A stretch of 64,000 nucleotides of DNA, from positions 1,346,503-1,410,502 of the forward strand of contig NZ_DS990556.1 of assembly GCF_000155635.1 (NCBI RefSeq), written 5' to 3'. Below are positions 7,806-15,556 of this stretch, piece after piece. This DNA comes from Cyanobium sp. PCC 7001 (GTDB lineage: Bacteria > Cyanobacteriota > Cyanobacteriia > PCC-6307 > Cyanobiaceae). The translations under genes were made by a program, and so were the position numbers. The notes below the pieces were generated by a model. It was not told the origin of the DNA. It searched no databases and saw only the letters and a list, made by a program, of their open reading frames with translations. Position 1 is the stretch's first letter; each line of letters starts with the position of its first letter.

Positions 7806-8540
7806 TCAGGGGCCGGGGGAACCCTCCGGCCCGATCACCGTCATCCAGCGGGGAAGCACTGGCGGCGGCTCGGCGTTCCAGCCCCCCAAGGTGGTGCGGC
7901 GGAACCGCAAACCCTTCCCCCGGCCCCGGCCAGCAGCGCAGACGATGGCAAAGCCGAGCCGTGGGTCAGCTGGGTCCCTGACGGGCTGGCACTGATCAGC
8001 CGGGCGTAGGTCTGCGGGGTTGGGGTTTGCGGAGAAGCCCAGCAGGATCACGCGCTCACCCCAGTCAGCAGGGAGAGCGGGTGGAATCCCAGCCCAACCT
8101 GCTGGGGCTGGCGGTGCGGCCTGCTGCTCGCGTAGGGACGTGCTGACCTGCTCCAGCTTGGCCACGGTCTTGGCGATCGCCTCAGAGGCCGCGGCTCGAG
8201 ATGCGGGCGCCTCGAGCCGCTCGGCGGCTGTAAGCATGCCGGCCAACTCCTCGCGCAGCTCCGCTTCCTGCTGCTGCTGGGGGCGGGTGGAGAGCCTCGT
8301 CAGCTCTGCCCACAGCTCGGCATCGAAGTGCTTGAGCGTCTTGCGGGCCATGACCTGGACCGACCTGGTGGAGACGCTCAGCAGCGCCGCCAGGCCATCG
8401 GCCGTCAGCTGCGGGCCAGTGAGCCAGTCCGGCTCAGCGCAGCAGGGCCCCGACCACGGGAGCCGATCGGTGCCCTCAGCACCCGCGGCCAGCCATGCCG
8501 CGTAGTCGAAACGGAGGCCGTAGGGCGCGCCGCACTGCAC
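7806..8540 (-). CDS. Hypothetical protein with putative helix-turn-helix
   Basis: A 244-residue minus-strand protein converging on the capsid gene (12 bp between stops). Residues about 44-70 (PQLTADGLAALLSVSTRSVQ then VMARKTLKHFD) look like a helix-turn-helix. A long Glu/Ala/Arg-rich helical section follows (about 85-135), then a C-terminal beta-rich part with a GRGRGKGLRFRR basic stretch. No enzyme family is recognised. As the last gene before the attachment-site-like relic it may be a regulator or packaging-related protein. Confidence 0.5.
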   Translation of the reverse strand: MQCGAPYGLRFDYAAWLAAGAEGTDRLPWSGPCCAEPDWLTGPQLTADGLAALLSVSTRSVQVMARKTLKHFDAELWAELTRLSTRPQQQQEAELREELAGMLTAAERLEAPASRAAASEAIAKTVAKLEQVSTSLREQQAAPPAPAGWAGIPPALPADWGERVILLGFSANPNPADLRPADQCQPVRDPADPRLGFAIVCAAGRGRGKGLRFRRTTLGGWNAEPPPVLPRWMTVIGPEGSPGP

Positions 8541-8639
8541 CAGCTAATGGCCCCCGAATGACCCAATGGACCCAGCTTAGCCCCGATAACTCACGCATCC
8601 TTCACGCGTGAGGCCGACGGGCAAGGTCTGGAGCCAGTG

Positions 8640-8712
8640 GTGTCAACGACTCTCAGCTAGGACGCTCAGCCTTCTAAGCAGCCGGTCGTTGGTTCGAATC
8701 CAACAGGGGGCG
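8640..8712 (+). other. tRNA-Arg(UCU)-like relic, probable attachment-site scar
   Basis: From 8669 to 8712 the sequence is a good tRNA 3' half: anticodon loop CTTCTAA (anticodon TCT), then GCAGC, a variable loop and a perfect T arm GTTGG-TTCGAAT-CCAAC, ending in acceptor strand AGGGGGC plus G. The 5' half fails: an acceptor GCCCCCT is absent and the anticodon 5' strand TCAGC does not pair with GCAGC, though CTCAGCTAGGA resembles a D arm. This is what integration of an element into a tRNA leaves at the far end; the intact gene would lie left of the window. Confidence 0.65.
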
Positions 8713-8776
8713 TTCTGTCGGGGGGATTTCCGCCTGGCAGCGGGGCGGCGATCAGGCCTTGATGGCGGCGCGGCAG

Positions 8777-8926
8777 ATGCCCTCGACCGCGGAACCCCCT
8801 GGCCAGTTCAGCGGCATTCCCGCCAAGGTGCGCCTGCTGCCCCTGGAGGGAGATGGCCAGGGTTTCAACGCCCTGAGCTGGCGGCGCCTGCCGGCAACGG
8901 GTGGACGCCATCGGCAGGCGCAATAG
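8777..8926 (+). CDS. Possible 49-residue protein
   Basis: ATG 8777 opens a frame of 49 codons ending at TAG 8924, just before the Zur-type palindrome. It contains GQFSGIPAKVRLLPLEGDG, which has normal protein composition and codon choice for this genome. I recognise no family. It may be a real small protein or the 3' remnant of a gene cut by the island insertion. Confidence 0.3.
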   Translation: MPSTAEPPGQFSGIPAKVRLLPLEGDGQGFNALSWRRLPATGGRHRQAQ

Positions 8927-8928
8927 AG

Positions 8929-8943
8929 TGAGAACGGTTCTCG
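8929..8943 (+). promoter_or_regulatory. Zur-type operator in front of znuA
   Basis: TGAGAACGGTTCTCG is a 7-1-7 inverted repeat with one mismatch. It lies 8 bp before the preferred znuA start. In bacteria Zur represses znuABC by binding such Fur-family palindromes when zinc is plentiful. The match to the pair at 6220-6266 is visible; Zur as the binder is inferred from the downstream genes. Confidence 0.65.
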
Positions 8944-8951
8944 TTTTATCT

Positions 8952-9929
8952 GTGGTCGCTGATCCTGGCTCCTGGCTCCGGCCGCTGCTGAGCCGTGCCG
9001 CCCTGCTCACCGTTGCGGCATCGCTGGTGGCCTGCGGTGCGCCGCGGCCGCTCCCCGGGCCAGGCGCCGACACCCAAGCCGGCGACCTCAAGGTGGTGAC
9101 CACCTTCCTGCCGATCACCCTGTTCACCCGGGCGGTGGCGGGCGACTGCGCCACGGTGACGGCTCTCATCCCCCCCGGCAGCGGCCCCCACGACTTCCAG
9201 GCCAAGCCAGGGGATGTGGCCACCCTGCGGGAGGCTCAGGTGCTGGTGAAGAACGGCCTGGGGCTGGAGGGCTTCCTCGACAAGCTGGTGGCGTCGGCCG
9301 AGAACGCATCGCTGGTGGTGGTGGATTCGAGCCAGGGCGTCGCCACCATCGACACCCCCGAAGACCACGGCCACGGCGACGGCCATGATCACGGCCATGC
9401 CCACGGGCCCGTGAATCCCCACATCTGGCTCGATCCGCTGCGGGCGGTGCAACAGGTGGAGACCATCCGCGATGGCCTGGTGGAAGCCGATCCCGGCTGC
9501 GCCGAGGGCTACCGCCGCAACGCCGCCGCCTACACCGCCCAGCTGCGGCAGCTCAACGGCGAGATCGCAGAGCAGCTCGGGCCCTTCCGCGGCCAGTCCT
9601 TCGTGGCGTTCCACGACTTCGCTCCCTACTTCGCCGAGCGCTTCGGCCTCGATGCCGAGTTCGTGGTGGACGTGCCCGAAATCAACCCCTCCCCCGCCGA
9701 TCTGATCCGGGTGAGCGAGATCGTGAAGCGCAGTGAACTGAAGGCCTTGCTGAGCGAACCCCAGGAAGGCAACCGGTCGTTCAATACGCTGGCTGGGGAC
9801 CTTGGCGTGGCGATCGTGGTGTTCGACCCCCTCGAAACCGGCTCCGAGCAGGCCTCCGGCGATCCTTCCACCTATCTGCAGGTGATGCGCAGCAATGCCG
9901 CCAACCTGCGTCAGGCCTTCGGCGGATGA
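8952..9929 (+). CDS. znuA: Zinc ABC transporter substrate-binding lipoprotein ZnuA
   Basis: A cluster A-I metal-binding protein that captures periplasmic zinc and hands it to ZnuB. From the GTG at 8952 it has 325 residues with a lipoprotein signal (LLTVAASLVAC, Cys about 28). Ligand histidines appear in PHDFQ (about residue 80), in PHIWLDP (about 157) and in HDFAPYF (about 221). A His/Asp-rich loop at about 137-153 (HGHGDGHDHGHAHG) is diagnostic of zinc rather than manganese or iron binders. The frame is open back to 8901, but that start would place the operator inside the gene. It overlaps znuC by 4 bp, so the three genes form an operon. Confidence 0.9.
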   Translation: MVADPGSWLRPLLSRAALLTVAASLVACGAPRPLPGPGADTQAGDLKVVTTFLPITLFTRAVAGDCATVTALIPPGSGPHDFQAKPGDVATLREAQVLVKNGLGLEGFLDKLVASAENASLVVVDSSQGVATIDTPEDHGHGDGHDHGHAHGPVNPHIWLDPLRAVQQVETIRDGLVEADPGCAEGYRRNAAAYTAQLRQLNGEIAEQLGPFRGQSFVAFHDFAPYFAERFGLDAEFVVDVPEINPSPADLIRVSEIVKRSELKALLSEPQEGNRSFNTLAGDLGVAIVVFDPLETGSEQASGDPSTYLQVMRSNAANLRQAFGG

Positions 9930-10732
9930 GCGGCATCAGGGGCCCGGCCGTTCTGGAGGTGCAGGACCTCACCGTGCAACGCGGTGGGCTGCTGGCCGTG
10001 GATGGCGTGAGCTTCCAGCTGGCTCCGGAAACGGACACCGCCCTGGTGGGCCCCAATGGCGCGGGGAAGAGCACCCTGGTGGCGGCCGTGCTCGGTCTGT
10101 TGCCCCGGCAGGCCGGCACGGTGCGGATCCTCGGCCACACCCTGGGCCCGGCAGGGCAGCTGCCCCGCTCGGTGCGCGCCCAGATCGCCTACCTCCCCCA
10201 GACTCTGGCCCTGCAGGGGCGTTTTCCCCTCACGGTGGCGGAATTCGTGGGCTTCGGGTTCGATCCGCCGGGCCCGCGCCTCTCCTGGATCGGTGGCCGC
10301 GGCCGCCAGGGGGCGGTGCGGCGCGCGTTGGAGCGCACCGATTGCGCCGATCTGGGAGGGCGGCTGCTGAGCGAACTCTCCGGCGGCCAGCTCAAGCGGG
10401 TGCTGCTGGCCTTCTGCGTGGTGCGGCCCCGGCAGCTGCTGGTGCTGGACGAGGCCCAGGCCGGTCTGGACGCCCCCTCCAGCGAGCGGTTTCAGCAGCT
10501 GTTGCTGGAGCTTCGCCGCCAGGAGGGCTGGACGGTGCTGCAGATCTCCCACGATCTGGAGATGGTGCGGCGCAGCTGTGATCAGGTGCTGTGCCTCAAC
10601 CGCCGCCTGCGCTGCTGCGGAGCCCCGGACCACGCCCTCAGCCCCGCCCGTCTGGCCGAGCTCTACGGGCCGAACGTGGTGCCCTACCACCACCACCACC
10701 ACAGCGCCGGCAGCGGTGGCATGCGTGGCTGA
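9926..10732 (+). CDS. znuC: Zinc ABC transporter ATPase ZnuC
   Basis: The cytoplasmic ATPase that drives zinc import. 268 residues with Walker A GPNGAGKST (about 42-50), signature LSGGQ (about 151) and Walker B LLVLDEA (about 171-177), followed by the H-loop SHDLE. The C-terminus carries a run of six histidines (about 254-260), which could act as an intracellular zinc sensor or reservoir; such tails are known in metal transporters but its role here is inferred. The ATG overlaps the znuA stop (ATGA), and the gene overlaps znuB by 8 bp. Confidence 0.92.
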   Translation: MSGIRGPAVLEVQDLTVQRGGLLAVDGVSFQLAPETDTALVGPNGAGKSTLVAAVLGLLPRQAGTVRILGHTLGPAGQLPRSVRAQIAYLPQTLALQGRFPLTVAEFVGFGFDPPGPRLSWIGGRGRQGAVRRALERTDCADLGGRLLSELSGGQLKRVLLAFCVVRPRQLLVLDEAQAGLDAPSSERFQQLLLELRRQEGWTVLQISHDLEMVRRSCDQVLCLNRRLRCCGAPDHALSPARLAELYGPNVVPYHHHHHSAGSGGMRG

Positions 10733-11564
10733 CCCTGCAGCGCTCTCCACCGTGCTGGCCCAGCCGTTCATGCAGCGGGCCCTGCTGGGCGGCCTGCTCA
10801 CCGGCAGCCTCGGCGGACTGTTGGGCAGCTTCGCGGTGCTGCGCCAGCTCTCGTTCTTCAGCGATGCCCTCGGCCACTCGGCCCTGCTCGGCATCACCAT
10901 CGGCATCCTGCTGGGGATCAACCCCACCCTGGTGCTGATCCCGTTCGTGGTGACCCTGGCGCTGCTGGTGAACCAGCTGGTGCAGCGCAGCCGCCTGCCC
11001 GCCGATGCTCTTCTCAACATCGTGTATTCCACCTCCCTGGCGCTGGCCGTGGTGGCGCTCAGCCTGGTGGAGACCTACCAGGGCGGCATCCAGCAGCTGC
11101 TGTTCGGCGACATCCTCGGCATCGCCTGGCACGACCTGGCCGTGATCACCGCGCTGCTGCTGGGCGCTCTGGTCTATCTGGCCCTGAGCCTGCGGGCTCA
11201 GGTGCTGCTCACCCTCAACGACGACCTGGCCAGCGCCTTCGGCATCCGGCCCAGCTGGCACCGCCTGGCCTTCATCGTGTTGCTGGCGGTGGTGGTGGCG
11301 GTGTCGATCAAGGCGGTGGGGGTGCTGCTGATCAGCGCCTTTGTGGTGATCCCCGCCTGCGCCGGCCGGCTGCTGAGCCGCCGCTTCCCGGTCTACGTGG
11401 CCAGCTCGGCGGCGATGGGTGGGGGCTGTGCCCTGCTGGGGCTGCTGGGATCGGGGCTCACCAACCTGCCGTCGGGGCCCTGCGTGGTGATTGTGCAGTT
11501 CACCGTCTTCGTGCTGGCGCTGCTGGTCAGCCAGCTGCGGGGCCGGTCTCCGGCGGCGCCCTGA
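10725..11564 (+). CDS. znuB: Zinc ABC transporter permease ZnuB
   Basis: The membrane channel of the ZnuABC importer (ABC-3 family). From GTG 10725 the protein has 279 residues, the usual family length; the frame is open further upstream but that would lie inside znuC. About eight membrane segments are visible, with the family feature FSDALGHSALLG near residue 45 and the conserved coupling region AVGVLLISAFVVIPA. The start overlaps the znuC stop by 8 bp, indicating coupled translation. Regulation is most likely through the palindrome before znuA. Confidence 0.9.
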   Translation: MADPAALSTVLAQPFMQRALLGGLLTGSLGGLLGSFAVLRQLSFFSDALGHSALLGITIGILLGINPTLVLIPFVVTLALLVNQLVQRSRLPADALLNIVYSTSLALAVVALSLVETYQGGIQQLLFGDILGIAWHDLAVITALLLGALVYLALSLRAQVLLTLNDDLASAFGIRPSWHRLAFIVLLAVVVAVSIKAVGVLLISAFVVIPACAGRLLSRRFPVYVASSAAMGGGCALLGLLGSGLTNLPSGPCVVIVQFTVFVLALLVSQLRGRSPAAP

Positions 11565-11639
11565 GCAGGGCCCCGACCAGCCCAGGGCCTGGCCATCACT
11601 GCAGGAGTGGGCGTGGATGCGGGCATCACCTGGGCACCT

Positions 11640-11700
11640 CTCGAGCCGCGGGTCGTGGCTTCGAATCCAGTGAGGGAGCCTGCACTGGACCGGCAGGCTC
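11640..11700. other. tRNA-like fragment and 8-bp-stem hairpin between znuB and chrA
   Basis: GGGTCGTGGCTTCGAATCC at about 11650-11668 resembles the T arm and variable region of a tRNA, but position 53 would be C and the stem pairs poorly, so this is at best a relic. Next to it GAGCCTGC (11676-11683) and GCAGGCTC (11693-11700) form a perfect 8-bp stem with a 9-nt loop, placed between the ends of the convergent znuB and chrA genes, where a terminator is expected. Confidence 0.35.
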
Positions 11701-12421
11701 ATCTGAGGAGAGCGGCCAGCCACGGACCCACCCGTGCCGCCAGCGCTCCCGCCGCGGCAGCCACGCCGATCAGCTGCAGCACGCCCCAGCGCAGCCCCAG
11801 CAGCGCCCCCAGGGCCAGCCCCAGCACCACGGCGGCGGGGAGCGCGAACTGGCCCGCAGGCCACAGCACCGGCCCGGCGAACACCACCGCCAGGCTGGCG
11901 ATCACCCCCACCACCGCCGCCGTGATGGCCGTGAGCGGCGGGCCCAGGCGCAGATCGCCGCGGCTGGCCTCCACCAGCGGTGCCCCGGCCAGGATGAAGC
12001 CGAACGACGGCAGGAAGGAGAACCACACCGTGACCAGGGTGGCGGCCACCGCGGCGGGCCAACTGCCCTGGGAGCCGTTCCAGCCGCCCATGAAGCCCAC
12101 GAAGGCCACCACCATGATCAGCGGCCCGGGCGTGGTTTCCCCCAGGGCCAGGCCATCCAGCATCTGGGCCGGGCTGAGCCAGCCGAACTGCTCCACCGCC
12201 CCCTGCACCACGTAGGGCAGCACGGCGTAGGCACCGCCGAAGCTGAGCAGGGCCACCCGCGTGAAGAAACGGGCCATCAGCGCCGGGGTTCCCTCCCAGC
12301 CCGTGGCCGCCGTGAGCAGGGCCAAAGGCACCAGCAGGGCCAGGCCCCAGGCCAGCAGCGTCACGGCCAGGCCCCGGCGTGAGAAGCGGGCGTGGGCGGG
12401 GGTGGGGGGTGTGGTCGCCAT
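11699..12421 (-). CDS. chrA: Chromate transporter ChrA, C-terminal half
   Basis: The second half of a CHR-family chromate/sulfate antiporter (PF02417). From ATG 12421 it has 240 residues: a polar N-terminus, a membrane helix, then the CHR motif region LLSFGGAYAVLPYVVQ, GLALGETTPGPLIM and FVGFMGGW, then further hydrophobic helices. In long-chain ChrA the two homologous halves are one polypeptide; here they lie in different frames and overlap by 61 bp. Its frame is open far upstream, so either a frameshift split one gene, or this is a two-gene short-chain pair working as a heterodimer. A GGAGGAG lies about 17 nt before the ATG. Confidence 0.75.
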   Translation of the reverse strand: MATTPPTPAHARFSRRGLAVTLLAWGLALLVPLALLTAATGWEGTPALMARFFTRVALLSFGGAYAVLPYVVQGAVEQFGWLSPAQMLDGLALGETTPGPLIMVVAFVGFMGGWNGSQGSWPAAVAATLVTVWFSFLPSFGFILAGAPLVEASRGDLRLGPPLTAITAAVVGVIASLAVVFAGPVLWPAGQFALPAAVVLGLALGALLGLRWGVLQLIGVAAAAGALAARVGPWLAALLR

Positions 12422-13116
12422 GGATCGGCTCTCGCGGCTCCTCCGGTTCCCCGTTGACCGGGGTCGGCCACGGGGGCGGGGGCGGCCGCGGAGGGAGCCG
12501 CCGCTGTGGCGCCCCGGCCCAGCAGGAGCACAGGCCGCCATCGCCCCACCACCAGGCCGGTGAGTGCGGCCGCCCCCACCACCACGGGATAGGGCAGCCG
12601 CAGGACGGCCAGCGCCAGGAAGGCGGCCGCGGCAATCCCCACCAACAGCGGCGTGGCCAGGATCCGCCGGCCCAGCCGCCAGGCCGCCACCAGCACGATC
12701 GCCAGCACCGCGGGCTTGAGCGCCGCGAACACCGCCACCAGCAGGGGCAGCTGTCCCCAGAGGGCGTAGGCCGTGGCCAGGGCCGTGAGCACCAGCACCG
12801 ACGGGGCCAGGAACAGCCCCCCGGCGATCAGGCCGCCCGGCACCCCGTGCATCAGCCAGCCCAGGTAGGTGGCCAGCTGGGTGGCCTCCGGCCCCGGCAG
12901 CAGCATGCAGTAGTTGAGGGCGTGCAGGTAGCGCCGCTCGCTCAGCCAGCGGCGCCGCTCCACCAGTTCGCGGTGGAGCAGGGCGATCTGCCCCGCCGGC
13001 CCACCGAAGCTCACCAGCCCCAGCTGCAGCCAGAAACGGGCCGCCTCCGCCAGGCTCACCCCGGCGACGGCGCGGCCCGGCGCGGAGTCCAGGCCTGTGG
13101 ACGCGGAACGGGCCAT
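12361..13116 (-). CDS. chrA: Chromate transporter ChrA, N-terminal half
   Basis: The first half of the CHR-family transporter, 251 residues. It shows LGLVSFGGPAGQIALLHREL, RRRWLSERRYLHALNYCMLL and PGPEATQLATYLGW, the standard N-terminal CHR motifs, followed by membrane helices to about residue 190. The last 55 residues are Ala/Pro-rich and end HPPPPPTPASHAGAWP, unlike any transporter segment; this tail runs antiparallel to nothing known and is probably what is read after a frameshift into the wrong frame. ChrA exports chromate. See the next-door C-terminal half. Confidence 0.75.
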   Translation of the reverse strand: MARSASTGLDSAPGRAVAGVSLAEAARFWLQLGLVSFGGPAGQIALLHRELVERRRWLSERRYLHALNYCMLLPGPEATQLATYLGWLMHGVPGGLIAGGLFLAPSVLVLTALATAYALWGQLPLLVAVFAALKPAVLAIVLVAAWRLGRRILATPLLVGIAAAAFLALAVLRLPYPVVVGAAALTGLVVGRWRPVLLLGRGATAAAPSAAAPAPVADPGQRGTGGAARADPWRPHPPPPPTPASHAGAWP

Positions 13117-13202
13117 GCCGGGGGATCCGGATCAGTGGGACGCGGCCGCCATCCTCATCGGGCAGGGCGCCAGAGCCGGGTGCCCGCCGGCACAGTCGGG
13201 GT

Positions 13203-13253
13203 AGGCGCTGGCCGTCATGCTCTGGAGCGGCGACCGTTCCGCTGCCAGCGCCT
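13203..13253 (+). promoter_or_regulatory. Stem-loop just before the TauE/SafE gene
   Basis: AGGCGCTGGC (13203-13212) pairs perfectly with GCCAGCGCCT (13244-13253) around a 31-nt loop that can itself form a short GGA/TCC stem. It ends 10 bp before the GTG start at 13263. It could be a leader structure or a terminator of an upstream transcript; no known riboswitch is recognised. Confidence 0.3.
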
Positions 13254-13262
13254 CTTTCCACC

Positions 13263-14063
13263 GTGCCCGATGCCCTGGCCGCCACCGCCACCGCCAGCGT
13301 CAGCCTCGGCGCCTTCGAGCTGGTGCTGATCGCCCTGGCGGCGGTGCTGGCCGGGCTGGTGAACGCGATCGCAGGCGGCGGTTCCCTGATCAGTTTTCCG
13401 GTGCTCACGGCCGTGGGGCTGCCGCCGGTGGTGGCCAACGTGACCAACACCGTGGCCCTGCTGCCGGGCTACGGCGGCGCCGCGGCGGCCCAGCGCAGCG
13501 ACCTGCTCGGCCAGCGCTCCCGCCTGCTGCTGCTGATGCCGGCGGCGGCCCTGGGCGGACTGCTGGGCGGGATGCTGCTGCTGCTCGGCGGCGACGCGCT
13601 GTTCGGCAGCATGGTGCCCTGGCTGATCCTGCTGGGCACGGTGCTGCTGGCCCTGCAGCAGCGGCTGCGTCGCTGGCTGCTGGCCCATCCCCACGCCAGC
13701 CGGCCGGGGCGGCTGGAGCGGCTGGCCGTGGGTCCGGTGGTCCTGGCCTCGATCTACGGCGGCTATTTCGGCGCGGGGCTGAGCGTGATCCTGCTGGCGG
13801 TGCTGGCCGTGATGCTCACCGGCAGCCTCACCCGGCTCAACGGTCTCAAGCAGGCCCTGGCCCTGGCCGTGAACCTGGCCGCCGCCCTGCTGTTTCTGGG
13901 CTCGGGTCAGCTGCACGCCACGGCGGCCGTGGTGATGGCGACGGGATCGGCGGCCGGCGGAGCCCTCGGCGGCCGGCTGGCCAGCCGGATCAATCCCGAA
14001 CGGCTGCGGGCGGGGGTGGTGCTGCTGGGGCTGCTGGTGGCGGCGGCGTTCTTCCTGCGCTGA
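13263..14063 (+). CDS. TauE/SafE-family sulfite or organic-anion exporter
   Basis: A 266-residue membrane protein of the TauE/SafE family (PF01925), which exports sulfite, sulfoacetate or similar anions. It starts at a GTG. Two repeat halves are visible, each beginning with a Gly-rich turn: NAIAGGGSLISFPVL at about 34-48 and YGGYFGAGLSVILLAV near 162-177. About eight membrane helices. Substrate cannot be read from the sequence. Its last 74 bp overlap, on the opposite strand, the end of the class II amidotransferase gene. A second family member lies at 32469. Confidence 0.85.
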   Translation: MPDALAATATASVSLGAFELVLIALAAVLAGLVNAIAGGGSLISFPVLTAVGLPPVVANVTNTVALLPGYGGAAAAQRSDLLGQRSRLLLLMPAAALGGLLGGMLLLLGGDALFGSMVPWLILLGTVLLALQQRLRRWLLAHPHASRPGRLERLAVGPVVLASIYGGYFGAGLSVILLAVLAVMLTGSLTRLNGLKQALALAVNLAAALLFLGSGQLHATAAVVMATGSAAGGALGGRLASRINPERLRAGVVLLGLLVAAAFFLR

Positions 14064-14886
14064 GGGGCGCCGGGGGCTGGGGCGGCACGGCGGGTGCGGG
14101 GCGCACGGCGTGCCGGCGCCGGCCCGCCAACTCCCCGGCGCGGAACAGCAGCGACTCCCCAGGCAGAACGCTCTGCCACTGCTCATCGGAGGTAAGGGGC
14201 TCGGTGCTGAGGATCGTCACCACATCCGTGGCCGAGGTGAGGGCGGCGAAATCCACCTGCAACGGGGCATCGGCGAGGGTGGCCCGACGGAACGGGGCCC
14301 GGCGGGTGAGCCAGTGCATCCGACTGGTGGCGGTGGCGAAAAGCCACTGGCCATTGCTGATCAGGGCATTGAAGGTGCCCCGCTCCGCCAGTGCGGCGGC
14401 ACAGCCATGCAACCGCTCCAGCAGGGCCTCGGGGTCGTGGGGATCGAGCGGCCCCTGATCCAGCTGCTCCAGGATCCAGCAGAAGGCGGCCTCGCTGTCG
14501 GTGGAGCCGAAGGGGCGGTACCGGGGGCCCACAGGGATGGTGCCCTCCAGATCGCCGTTGTGGGCAAACGCCCAGGTCTGGCCGCGCCAGCGGCGGGAAA
14601 AGGGGTGGCAGTTCTCCAGGGCCACCACACCGCGGGTGGCCTTGCGGATGTGGGCGATGCTCACCAGGGCCCGGGGCGAGCGTTCGGCCAGCTGCTCCGC
14701 CAGGGCGGAGAAGGCGGCTGGAGCCTCCTCCCGCAGCAGGGTGAGGCCGCGGCCATCCGGGGTGAAGCTGGCCAGCCCCCAGCCGTCGGCGTGCTCGCTG
14801 GTGCCGCCGCCCCGCCGGCTGAGCCCCCGGAAGGAGAAGCCCATGTCGGTGGGGGTGTTGGCGTTGAGGCCCAGCAGTTCACACAT
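13990..14886 (-). CDS. Class II glutamine amidotransferase (YafJ-like)
   Basis: A stand-alone Ntn-type glutaminase domain, 298 residues. The start at ATG 14886 is fixed by the required Cys2 (MCELLGLNANTP), which becomes the N-terminal nucleophile after Met removal. Other family features are HIRKAT, FAHNGDLEG (oxyanion Asn-Gly) and GSTDSEAAF. The synthetase or acceptor partner is unknown, as in related YafJ proteins. The final 35 residues are Pro/Ala-rich and are encoded opposite the tauE-like gene, so the natural C-terminus may have been extended by loss of a stop codon. Confidence 0.85.
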   Translation of the reverse strand: MCELLGLNANTPTDMGFSFRGLSRRGGGTSEHADGWGLASFTPDGRGLTLLREEAPAAFSALAEQLAERSPRALVSIAHIRKATRGVVALENCHPFSRRWRGQTWAFAHNGDLEGTIPVGPRYRPFGSTDSEAAFCWILEQLDQGPLDPHDPEALLERLHGCAAALAERGTFNALISNGQWLFATATSRMHWLTRRAPFRRATLADAPLQVDFAALTSATDVVTILSTEPLTSDEQWQSVLPGESLLFRAGELAGRRRHAVRPAPAVPPQPPAPLSAGRTPPPPAAPAAPPPPAAVRD

Positions 14887-15556
14887 GGCGAGGTCGGCGG
14901 GTGATCTGCTGCGGCACCGGGCGCTGGTTCGGTTGGCAATGGCCCACCATTCTCTCGGTTCAGCAGCAGGCCTGAACAGGGACGCCCCGGTCCTGTCAAG
15001 CCGGAGCACGCCGCTGAGCCCCTGGACCAGAGCATGCCGAGCAGGTCATCCGGCTGCGCGGTGAGCCCAACGGCCTGGTGATGCGGCTCCCAGACCAGCG
15101 ATGGAACCACCGGAGCGCGGAGCAGGCCGTCAACAGCAGCGCAGCCAACAGCACCGCATCAGAGCGCAGCAATGCGCAGGAATGATGCCCAGGACATCAA
15201 TCGCCGAAACCGCAGTGATGGCACGGGATAACAGCGATGAAGCAGTACGGTGCGCCTAAGAATTGATGCGCCGAGGGTTGACATCACAGGGCAAGATGGT
15301 ATTGTTGTTTCAACGGATGTCGCAGCGAAGCGCGTTTTGATTGCGCTCTTTTGCTGCAGTGTTTCCTCAATTGGCCCATTCTTCAACCGGGCCGGGCGGA
15401 TCCCTGCAGATGTGCGCCCATCCCCTTGGTATGCAGCGCTGAGCTTGGATCTCAGCCAATCCGAGGCCACCACGTGCCCGCATCGAGGCCTGTAGCGAAG
15501 GCCCGAATGCCTGCATCCGTGCTGATCACCCTAATCAAATTCTCTAAAACGACGTT
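14887..15556. other. 670-bp region without a recognised gene
   Basis: Short open frames exist on both strands but none has convincing protein character. TTGACA at 15278 and TATTGT at 15300, 16 bp apart, could be a sigma-70 type promoter, but it is 250 bp from the next start. The right part is less GC-rich than the flanks. I see no terminator, repeat or RNA gene. Confidence 0.35.

Noticed and set aside
11640-11680. A second tRNA gene
   Set aside because: Only a T-arm-like stretch; stems do not pair and no acceptor or anticodon arm is found.
15278-15305. TTGACA and TATTGT with a 16-bp spacer
   Set aside because: Possible promoter, but 250 bp from the next gene and such pairs occur by chance; kept only as a remark in the gap description.
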